Below are positions 33,579-39,036 of a stretch of 39,036 bases of DNA, one piece after another. Made by a program: the position numbers and the translations under genes. This DNA is from Desulfobacterales bacterium (GTDB taxonomy: Bacteria > Desulfobacterota > Desulfobacteria > Desulfobacterales > CAFBRK01). The stretch lies in NCBI GenBank assembly GCA_021737185.1, contig JAIPEL010000028.1, forward strand, positions 1-39,036, in the 5' to 3' direction. Positions within the stretch are counted from its first letter, which is position 1. Each line of letters starts with the position of its first letter. The notes under the pieces are model-generated. The model had not been told where the DNA came from. It was given only the letters and a program-made list of their open reading frames with translations, and ran no database searches.

Positions 33579-33853
33579 GAAATCGGTTCTCTGTAAAACT
33601 CCAGTTGCACCCAGCCGGCGGCCAATGGGTGTCGGCTCGGATACCGGGCAACTGTCTGAGCCATTTAGGCCGCGTTGAGACGGCCGTGACGCGATCGTTG
33701 CGATGCATCAAATCACTCCGTTTTGCCGGGGTTTCAGCCCAAAGAACCCATCAACGGCCGTCTCTACGCGGCCTTGATGGCGACTTTTGGCCGGCAGGAG
33801 AGTCGATGCCCATTGGCCGCCGGCGCCCCCCCTGGATCTTTCTGGATAACCGC
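33579..33853. repeat. 275-bp dispersed long-stem element, copy 2
   Basis: Ungapped partner of 19987-20261. Arms are 33617-33686 and about 33756-33821. Compared with copy 1 the arms differ at only about 4 of ~136 positions, whereas the loop (69 nt) differs at 9 and the flanks (~70 nt) at 12. Two right-arm changes (tctacac to tctacgc, ggcttt to ggcctt) increase pairing with the left arm. It fills the gap between the DUF2845 and Nudix genes. Confidence 0.85.
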
Positions 33854-33885
33854 CTACATCAATTTACGCCATGATGGCGCCTGTT

Positions 33886-34488
33886 TCAAGCAGAGGGGAA
33901 AAAGGACCAGGGATCGCCGGTGCGGCCAAAGACGGTGAGCACCAGCCATGCCTTTGCATCGAATTTGAGCGCCGGATCTTCGCAAAGCCTTCTTGCTTCG
34001 CTTGGTCCGGCGAACACCACTTCGATTCTTTCGCTCCCCTGGTTTTTCTCTATGGAGGGCGTTCCGTCGCATTCGACATAGATCATCGATACCGATTCGT
34101 CCGTCATGCCTGCCGAGGAATAGACCGCGGGGCCGCAATGCACAAGGCGTGTGACCTCAAGGCCGGTTTCCTCTGCCAGCTCCCTGAATGCCGCTTCTTT
34201 CGGGGTTTCGCCGGGGTCGACCAGGCCGGCGGGAAAGCCATATTCGAAATCGGCCAGGGGGACCCGGTACTCCCGGGTGATGGCCATCTGCTTTTTTTGC
34301 GCATGAAACGGGACGATGACCACGGCGTCGGGGAGGGCGAAGTCGCCGCTGACACATTTGGGCTTCGGCCGTCGCGAGGCGAGCTGCCATTGTTTTTCCC
34401 GGCCGGCCGGATCCAGGTAGGTGACTTCATGAAGGTTCAGCCACTTTTCCTGCGTCAGTTGTCTCCACTCTCGAATGGGCTGCGTCAT
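33886..34488 (-). CDS. Nudix hydrolase, ADP-ribose pyrophosphatase-like
   Basis: A 200-residue Nudix enzyme. The Nudix box is GLVDPGETPKEAAFRELAEE then TGL, preceded by YEFGFP-like DFEYGFPAG and followed by VYSSAGMTDESVSMIYVE, the pattern of ADP-sugar pyrophosphatases. It probably hydrolyses ADP-ribose or a similar nucleotide sugar. The ATG at 34488 has GGAG close upstream. The transcript leader contains a structured RNA with a terminator-like end (34508-34601), so expression may be controlled by attenuation; this is inference. Confidence 0.9.
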   Translation of the reverse strand: MTQPIREWRQLTQEKWLNLHEVTYLDPAGREKQWQLASRRPKPKCVSGDFALPDAVVIVPFHAQKKQMAITREYRVPLADFEYGFPAGLVDPGETPKEAAFRELAEETGLEVTRLVHCGPAVYSSAGMTDESVSMIYVECDGTPSIEKNQGSERIEVVFAGPSEARRLCEDPALKFDAKAWLVLTVFGRTGDPWSFFPSA

Positions 34489-34507
34489 GTCGGCTCCGAT
34501 CTGAAAT

Positions 34508-34601
34508 GAAAAAAGTCCCTAGCGCGGCCGAAAGGGCCGCGAGGCGGTCGTCGAAGGCTTTTTCCCCCCGGCCTTTGGCAGAAACTTTTCCTCCAGGGAC
34601 T
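34508..34601 (-). ncRNA. candidate structured RNA/attenuator leader upstream of the Nudix gene
   Basis: On the minus strand, AGUCCCU (34601-34595) pairs with AGGGACU (34520-34514) and is followed at once by U6. That is an intrinsic-terminator end closing an 88-nt domain. Inside are CGCGGCC-CUUUC-GGCCGCG, AAGGC...GCCUU around a G-rich/A-rich loop, and possibly GAGG/CCUC. It lies 20 nt before the Nudix start. I do not recognise a known riboswitch class; it could also be an independent small RNA. Confidence 0.45.
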
Positions 34602-34731
34602 CCCTATTCAACCATAGGACTGAATTTGATTCAAGCCGATCAAAGTGCTTGCAAAAATGATCAGGTTTGGTACTAGCATCATTTTTTCAACCGGCACCCA
34701 AAAAAGATCACCCTGCAAGGAGATTCGGATC

Positions 34732-35439
34732 ATGTCCAAACAGAAAGCGCAGACGATGCCCGCCGCCTTTGCCGATGCGCATCTCGAAAAATGGAAGGCC
34801 TTTAAGGAAGCGGTCGAAAAAAACAGCCGCCATTATCCGATGATTACCGTATGTATGGAGCCGGGAAGCGGCGGAAGCATGGTGGCCCAAACGGTTGCGG
34901 ACAGCCTCGGCTTCGATTTTTTTCATCGAAAGCTGCTCGAGGTGATGTCGATCACCGCCAAGGTGGACCAGAAAGTGCTCCAGCGCCTGGAAAAAGAGCG
35001 GCTTTCTGGAATGGAGGATGTCGTCTCCCAGATGCTCAGCGACCGGTATCTATATCCGGGACTTTATTTGGAATACTTGGAAAAAGTGATTGGAGCGATC
35101 TCCAGGCGCGGCAGCGCGGTCGTGGTCGGCCGCGGAGCCAACTTCATCCTGCCGGCGGAAGACCGTCTCAGCGTGATGATCGTTGCGCCTATGGAACTTC
35201 GGATCCAACGGGTCAGTCAGCAGTTCGAAATCCTGCCTGAAGATGCGGAAAAGCGAATCGCCAATCGACAGAAAAAACGGGCCGCTTTTGTGAAAAAATC
35301 CTTTCAAAAGGACATCTCCGATCCGGTCTACTACGACCTGACGATCAACACCGGCACCATGTCCATCGAGGAGGCCGCACGCCTTGTATGCGGGGCCTGG
35401 TTCTACAAGTTCTTCTATACTTCGGATTCTCCGTTCTAA
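34732..35439 (+). CDS. cytidylate kinase-like family protein
   Basis: A 235-residue P-loop protein of the cytidylate-kinase-like family. Its phosphate loop is VCMEPGSGGSMVAQTVADSL (general pattern S-R-x-x-G-S-G-G), followed by FDFFHRKLLEVMS, VVVGRGANFIL and ERIANRQ-like EKRIANRQKKRAAFVKKSF and DPVYYDLTINTG. Genuine CMP kinases differ in the loop, so the substrate may be another nucleotide or protein. The ATG at 34732 has AAGGAG upstream. It stands alone, with a terminator right after its stop. Confidence 0.88.
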   Translation: MSKQKAQTMPAAFADAHLEKWKAFKEAVEKNSRHYPMITVCMEPGSGGSMVAQTVADSLGFDFFHRKLLEVMSITAKVDQKVLQRLEKERLSGMEDVVSQMLSDRYLYPGLYLEYLEKVIGAISRRGSAVVVGRGANFILPAEDRLSVMIVAPMELRIQRVSQQFEILPEDAEKRIANRQKKRAAFVKKSFQKDISDPVYYDLTINTGTMSIEEAARLVCGAWFYKFFYTSDSPF

Positions 35440-35441
35440 AT

Positions 35442-35475
35442 CCGCCGCTTTCCGGCGGTTTTCTTTCTTCTATTT
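35442..35475 (+). terminator. intrinsic terminator between convergent genes
   Basis: CCGCCG (35442-35447) and CGGCGG (35453-35458) form the stem, followed by a T-rich tail (ttttctttcttctatttttttg). It lies two bases after the kinase-like stop and at the end of the convergent MFS gene. Confidence 0.75.
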
Positions 35476-36666
35476 TTTTGCCTTTGCCAGGCTGACGACC
35501 CCTGTCAGACCTCCGGCGGCCATGCAAACAAACGCCGCGGCCCAGCCGACCTTTCCGCCTCCGAACAGATCCAGCATCATTCCCACGGCCAACGGGCCGG
35601 CAAAGGCGGCAGCAAAGCCAAGGGTCGAATGCACCGCCAGGGTTGCTCCCCGATAGCCTTCCGGGGCGGCACCGACGGCGCCGGCGGTCAGAGCGGCCGA
35701 GTCTCCCACCACCGTCACGCCGTAAACCAGCGCCAGTACAACGACCCACCCGTAGGCAAAACCCGGCGAAAGTCCCAGCAGGCAGCCGATTGCCGCCGAT
35801 CCGATCATCACAGCCGCCACCAGTTTCCGGCGCCCGATGATTCGGGCCAGTTCATTTCCCCCGATCGAAGCGGGCAGACCGATGAGGTTGATGAGAAATG
35901 CGACCCGGGTGGGGGTCCAAAGACCGGTTTCTTCGGTCTGGAGGCTCAGACTGAAGGCCAGAAACGCGACGATCCAGGTGCGCATGCCGAAAAGCTCCCA
36001 CATGTGGGCGGTATATCCGAGGATGTAGGAAAGGGCTTTTCGGGTTCGAAAAACGACCCGAAAATCGACGACGATCGAGAACCTTTCGCTGTTCGAGCGG
36101 ATGTGTGCCGGCGGTGCCAGGGCCAAAATCAGGGCGGCGGCGGCCGCTGCGGACACGCCGGAAAGGGCAAAGGCCCAGCGCCACCCCAACAGGCGGTAAA
36201 TTTCCCCGGACATCAGAAATGAAAGGCTGGCGCCGATGGAAAAGGAAGAGGTGTAAAACGAGACAAACCGGGATTGAAGCGGTCCTTCGGTATGGTCGCT
36301 GACCACTTTGAGCCCGGGCATGTAGACCCCGGCCAGGCTGATCCCTGCGATGAACCGAAGCACCAGCGCCGACCAGAACCCTCCGGCCAAAAAAGAGAAA
36401 AACAGCGCTGCGGCGGCCCCCACTATTGCACCGAAGACCATGACCTTCCGGGCGTCGAAGCGGTCGGTGACGCCGGCCAGCAACGGGACGGAGAGCATGT
36501 AGCCGCCGAAATAGGCGGCGCTGATCCAACCGGCCTCGGTGTTGCTCAGCGCCCAAAGATCCCTGAAATTCGGCAGCAGCGCCGGAAAGGTCGAGATCGC
36601 GGCCAGGGCGAGAATCTCGGCCAGGCACAGAAGAAAGGTGGTGCGGTATGGCGAAGCGGCCGGCAT
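35470..36666 (-). CDS. MFS transporter
   Basis: Twelve-helix major-facilitator permease of 398 residues in the inner membrane. The loop 2-3 signature is present in the form LLAGVTDRFDARKVMVFGAI, and a long middle loop (about 185-205) separates the two six-helix halves. LRFIAGISLAGVYMPGLKVV is typical of sugar or drug antiporter-like subgroups. The substrate cannot be deduced. The ATG at 36666 begins the obvious first helix. Its 3' end converges on the kinase-like gene. Confidence 0.9.
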   Translation of the reverse strand: MPAASPYRTTFLLCLAEILALAAISTFPALLPNFRDLWALSNTEAGWISAAYFGGYMLSVPLLAGVTDRFDARKVMVFGAIVGAAAALFFSFLAGGFWSALVLRFIAGISLAGVYMPGLKVVSDHTEGPLQSRFVSFYTSSFSIGASLSFLMSGEIYRLLGWRWAFALSGVSAAAAAALILALAPPAHIRSNSERFSIVVDFRVVFRTRKALSYILGYTAHMWELFGMRTWIVAFLAFSLSLQTEETGLWTPTRVAFLINLIGLPASIGGNELARIIGRRKLVAAVMIGSAAIGCLLGLSPGFAYGWVVVLALVYGVTVVGDSAALTAGAVGAAPEGYRGATLAVHSTLGFAAAFAGPLAVGMMLDLFGGGKVGWAAAFVCMAAGGLTGVVSLAKAKK

Positions 36667-36792
36667 ATCCAGTTCTTAGAAGAAATTTGAGGCAAAGACA
36701 AACATTTGCTCCACCCATTTATCTGTTGACATGGGCGGCCGGCTGGGGCAAAAGGGCGCACCGAATACCGGCACAGGGCCGGTGGACCTCAT

Positions 36793-36942
36793 GTGAAACT
36801 TCGGTCGAAGTCGGGGTTTTGCGTAGGGCACGACCTCCGTGTCGTGCCGCACGGAACGGCACGGAGGCCGTTCCCTACACAGGCAGAGGCTTCGGCAGAA
36901 GTTTCACCATTGATCAAACTGATCGGCTCCGCCGGTCAGAGG
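36793..36942. repeat. nested repeat unit C (GTGAAACTTC frame with GTAGGGCACGACC module)
   Basis: Begins GTGAAACTTCGGTCGAAG and ends GAAGTTTCACCATTGATCAA then GCCGGTCAGAGG. Inside, 36823-36878 is a third type of palindrome: gtagggcacgacctccgtgtc with ggcacggaggccgttcccta c as partner (18 of 21 pairs). It occupies the middle of the 309-bp gap 36667-36975. Confidence 0.75.
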
Positions 36943-36975
36943 CATGGCTCATAAGGAACTGGAAGAGAGACCTCT

Positions 36976-37308
36976 ATGATTCGAAGATTGACGAGGCGGC
37001 ACGAGGCTTCCGCCTTGCGACCGCCGAGGACAAGGCGTTCCATGACGTTTCTGCGCCGCACCAAGACCCCGGAGCGGCCGATTTACAAAGAAGCCGCGGT
37101 GGTGCTGAAAACCCGGCGCCACAGCGATGCCTTGGCCTGGCTTTTCGAGAACCTGAAGCCGGAGGCGGCCCGGATGCTCGAGACCTGTCTCGCAGCATAC
37201 GGCCCGACCGAGGCCCTTCGGTGGGTCTCTTACTGGGAGGAAAAAAAGGAGCCCATCGAAAAGGGGGCCGAAACGACCTTCGGTGTAGGGGGCGGCTCGC
37301 TGTCCTGA
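36976..37308 (+). CDS. small hypothetical protein
   Basis: A 110-residue reading frame, or 88 if it starts at ATG 37042. It is basic at the N-terminus (MIRRLTRRHEASALRPPRTR). The middle looks protein-like: IYKEAAVVLKTRRHSDALAW, LFENLKPEAARMLETCLAAY, GPTEALRWVSYWEEKKEP, a possible helical domain. GGAAGAG lies before the first ATG. I recognise no family. The tail after EKGAET is low-quality. It is not excluded that this is a chance frame in GC-rich DNA. Confidence 0.45.
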   Translation: MIRRLTRRHEASALRPPRTRRSMTFLRRTKTPERPIYKEAAVVLKTRRHSDALAWLFENLKPEAARMLETCLAAYGPTEALRWVSYWEEKKEPIEKGAETTFGVGGGSLS

Positions 37309-37450
37309 CAGAATCGCTGCCGCGCCGATTGTCAAAATCGGTGGAATTTCGTTTCGCAAACCGGCCGGCGCTTCGGATATCGAGGTGGACCAGCCGTGTC
37401 GTTCGCGTCGGCGCGGGATGCCTGGAAGTGCTGAACGGCCCAAAATCTGC

Positions 37451-37480
37451 TTGACAAGACAGACGCCCTTTATTATCCAC
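37451..37480 (+). promoter_or_regulatory. putative sigma-70 promoter for tRNA-Phe
   Basis: A consensus TTGACA at 37451-37456 is followed, 14-16 bases later, by TATTAT/TTATCC, about 30 bp before the tRNA 5' end. The -35 is perfect; the -10 spacing is short. Confidence 0.55.
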
Positions 37481-37506
37481 AATCTTTCACGACGCAGTGT
37501 TTGCGC

Positions 37507-37582
37507 GCCGAGGTAGCTCAGTCGGTAGAGCAGGGGACTGAAAATCCCCGTGTCGGCAGTTCGATTCTGTCCCTCGGCACCA
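37507..37582 (+). tRNA. tRNA-Phe (GAA)
   Basis: Cloverleaf of 76 nt with encoded CCA. The acceptor stem is GCCGAGG/CCUCGGC, the D-arm AGCUCAGUCGGUAGAGCA, and the anticodon loop CUGAAAA with anticodon GAA. The T-arm is GGCAGUUCGAUUCUGUC. It is flanked by a promoter and a terminator and marks the edge of an AT-rich accessory patch. Confidence 0.97.
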
Positions 37583-37590
37583 AATAAAAA

Positions 37591-37629
37591 CAGGGGATTG
37601 CAGAGTATGCTGCAATCCCCTGTTTTTTT
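37591..37629 (+). terminator. intrinsic terminator of tRNA-Phe
   Basis: A perfect 13-bp stem, CAGGGGATTGCAG (37591-37603) with CTGCAATCCCCTG (37610-37622), followed by seven T. Confidence 0.95.
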
Positions 37630-37722
37630 GGGAAGTTTGTAAAACCCCTGTACAACTTTTTGAAGGCTCATTGTATTGAGGTCCGAAGGGGGTTAAAAAA
37701 GCGTTTTTTAGAATTAGATTCC

Positions 37723-37791
37723 ATGATAAAGGTAAATGAAGTTCTGAATGAGCCCAAAGCCAATGTGAAGGGTCTTGAGGGTTACTTATGA
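37723..37791 (+). CDS. very short upstream frame overlapping the TIGR04255 start
   Basis: MIKVNEVLNEPKANVKGLEG followed by YL, 22 residues, with its TGA overlapping the ATG at 37788 by 4 bp (ATGA). The frame is open a little further upstream (KKRFLELDS). It could be a leader peptide coupling translation or the tail of a lost gene. No family is recognised. Confidence 0.3.
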   Translation: MIKVNEVLNEPKANVKGLEGYL

Positions 37792-38572
37792 AAAAGGATC
37801 TGCCAGATTTTGAAAATCCTCCTATTGGAGAAGTTGTTTGCGGGCTTGCTTTTGAAAAGATGGATGATTTTAAGGGGGCTCATATAGGCATTTTTTGGCT
37901 AAAGTTCGAAAAGAATTCCCGATATGTGAGCACGCCCAGCGGTTAGATCTTATTGCCCCTCCTCAGTTAGACTTAATAAATTATATGCCTAGAACATGGT
38001 TCATAAATAAAGAAAAAAATATGCTCATACAGGTACAAGACGATATATTTTATTTTAACTGGCGCCGAATAAAGCAAGACGAGCCGAATCCTCGCTACAA
38101 TATCATCTTAAAAAAGTTTAAAGATAACCTTAAAAAATCTAAACAGTTTTTGCAAGATGAAGGGTTAGGTGAGGTTAGACCGAAACGCTGTGAGCTCACA
38201 TATAATAACCAGATCCCAATGGGTGATGGGTGGAAATCCTTAAGTGATATTGGTAAAATTTTCCGAGATTTATCTTGGAGTTCGAGGAAGCGATTTTTGC
38301 CACTACCAAATCGGCTTGGTTGGCAAGGGCATTTTTCTCTGCCTGAAAATTTAGGACGCTTAGATGCCACAATTACCCACGCTGAAAGAAGGGTAGATAA
38401 ACACCCATTGCTTGTATTGCAATTGAGTGCAAAAGGCCTTGGGGAAGACAAATCTTTTGGGGCTGCTTGGAAATGGTTCAGTGTTGCACACGAGTGGATT
38501 GTTCGTGGCTTTGCTGATCTAACCGAAGCTGCAGTTCAAAAAGACGTTTGGAGACGCACTGACGGAAAGTAG
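37788..38572 (+). CDS. TIGR04255-family protein, frameshifted near residue 36
   Basis: Sporadically distributed TIGR04255-type protein, about 260 residues when both parts are joined. The first part from ATG 37788 reads DLPDFENPPIGEVVCGLAFE and GAHIGIFW, the family N-terminus. The frame then changes: the family sequence continues in the next frame as AKVRKEFPICEHAQRLDLI. One extra G in the tttttggct stretch (about 37891-37899) would give GIFWAKVRKEFP without a break. The remainder to 38572 is intact (WRRIKQDEPNPRY, KRCELTYNNQIPM, RGFADLTEAAVQKDVWRR). Codon use is AT-richer than in the neighbours, as for laterally acquired DNA beside a tRNA. Function is unknown; sequencing error or a real lesion is possible. 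Confidence 0.75.
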
Positions 38573-38592
38573 TATAGGTTCAGGAGGGCATT

Positions 38593-38970
38593 ATGGAGAA
38601 TACGCCGATACCGGAATATGAAGAGTATTGGGCCGCAAAAAATATCTGCGACTCACAGACTTGCTACAATCTGGCATTGGATGTTCCCGATGACGCACCA
38701 AAGGAGTTTCCTTCAGAACCTACCACGAAAAATGCTTTGATACTTCAAGCAGATCTTGGTTCCCTCTTTTTGATTGGAACTAAATCGCCAATGACTCTTA
38801 ATGTTTATGATACCCATATATATCACCCCGGGGAAAGTCCTTTCGATGAGATTGACGAGAACCTGACTGAAATTGAAAAGACTGAGCAGTTGATTGATTT
38901 GTTGGACGAAGCCGCTACGCGGCAGACGAGCCCCGAGCGATCCTGCTTGTCCATAATGGATATGTTGTAA
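38593..38970 (+). CDS. hypothetical protein, partner of the TIGR04255 gene
   Basis: A 125-residue acidic protein, 20 nt after the TIGR04255 stop, with AGGAGGG before its ATG. Its sequence (PEYEEYWAAKNICDSQTCYN, NALILQADLGSLFLIGTKSP, ENLTEIEKTEQLIDLLDE) matches no family I know. It shares the AT-rich character of the gene before it up to about 38905. The last ~20 codons (AATRQTSPERSC...) are GC-rich, so the native C-terminus may have been replaced at a junction. It probably belongs to the same accessory module. Confidence 0.7.
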   Translation: MENTPIPEYEEYWAAKNICDSQTCYNLALDVPDDAPKEFPSEPTTKNALILQADLGSLFLIGTKSPMTLNVYDTHIYHPGESPFDEIDENLTEIEKTEQLIDLLDEAATRQTSPERSCLSIMDML

Positions 38971-39036
38971 TCTCACTGCATCCGGTAATAGATAGAAAGC
39001 GGCCGGGCAAAGGCAAGGCCGCCACATCAACCATTA

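Noticed and set aside
33560..33664. N-terminal extension of the DUF2845 protein beginning MAQTVARYPS
   Set aside because: It is translation of the long-stem repeat; the signal peptide starting at 33559 is the sensible start. The same extension appears beside copy 1 with no gene attached.
37507..39036. Search for an integrase and a direct repeat of the tRNA-Phe 3' end (att site)
   Set aside because: No integrase-like translation and no second copy of the tRNA tail are visible before the window ends, so an integrated element is not shown.

Overview
The window looks like chromosome of a GC-rich, anaerobic, Desulfobacterota (Deltaproteobacteria)-type bacterium, most plausibly a Desulfobacterales relative. 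This is inferred from gene content: a 1465-residue 2-hydroxyacyl-CoA-dehydratase-activase-type protein, LL-diaminopimelate aminotransferase, a HesB-like selenoprotein, a DUF2845 protein, an FmdB-type zinc ribbon, a VWA/TSP3/OmpA lipoprotein and three nitroreductase-superfamily genes. No rRNA or marker gene is present to name the genus.

Layout. (1) 118-4846, minus: a signalling operon, CheB methylesterase / CheR methyltransferase-coiled coil-PAS / PAS histidine kinase / NarL-LuxR response regulator. The usual CheB-CheR fusion is broken by a run of nine G at the domain junction. (2) 5138-7351, plus: an unrecognised protein with a degenerate P-loop, coupled to a MscS channel, then a CDF-transporter C-terminal scrap. 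(3) 7600-11066, minus: DNA-methyltransferase-like protein / M24 peptidase / aldehyde dehydrogenase. (4) 11412-13090, plus: Nudix, HTH-Zn-ribbon regulator, thioesterase remnant, repeats. (5) 13102-19817, minus: leucyl aminopeptidase / giant activase / secreted SagB-type nitroreductase. (6) 20349-25552, minus: YyaL-type thioredoxin protein, double-domain SagB oxidoreductase, dapL. (7) 25854-28651, plus: CNT nucleoside transporter and VWA-TSP3-OmpA lipoprotein with a strong terminator. (8) 28851-34488, minus: nitroreductase, TIGR01777 epimerase, enoyl-CoA hydratase, a HesB-like gene with an in-frame UGA (selenocysteine), macro-domain protein, FmdB protein, DUF2845 protein, Nudix hydrolase with a structured leader. 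(9) 34732-36666: cytidylate-kinase-like protein and an MFS transporter. (10) 37507-end: tRNA-Phe followed by an AT-richer accessory patch with a frameshifted TIGR04255 gene and an unknown partner.

Intergenic DNA is unusually repeat-rich. A 275-bp element occurs twice (19987, 33579) and folds into a ~70-bp imperfect stem whose arms are conserved while its loop and flanks diverge. A GTGAAACTTC...GAAGTTTCAC...TTGATCAA frame occurs three times, each copy holding a different palindromic module; one module also sits in an unrelated context at 12 kb. There are also a perfect 48-bp palindrome, word-like simple repeats and gene remnants.

Three genes (cheB/cheR junction, aldehyde dehydrogenase start, TIGR04255) each need one indel to be intact. 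Either the assembly has indel errors or these genes are variable or decaying; read-level evidence would decide.
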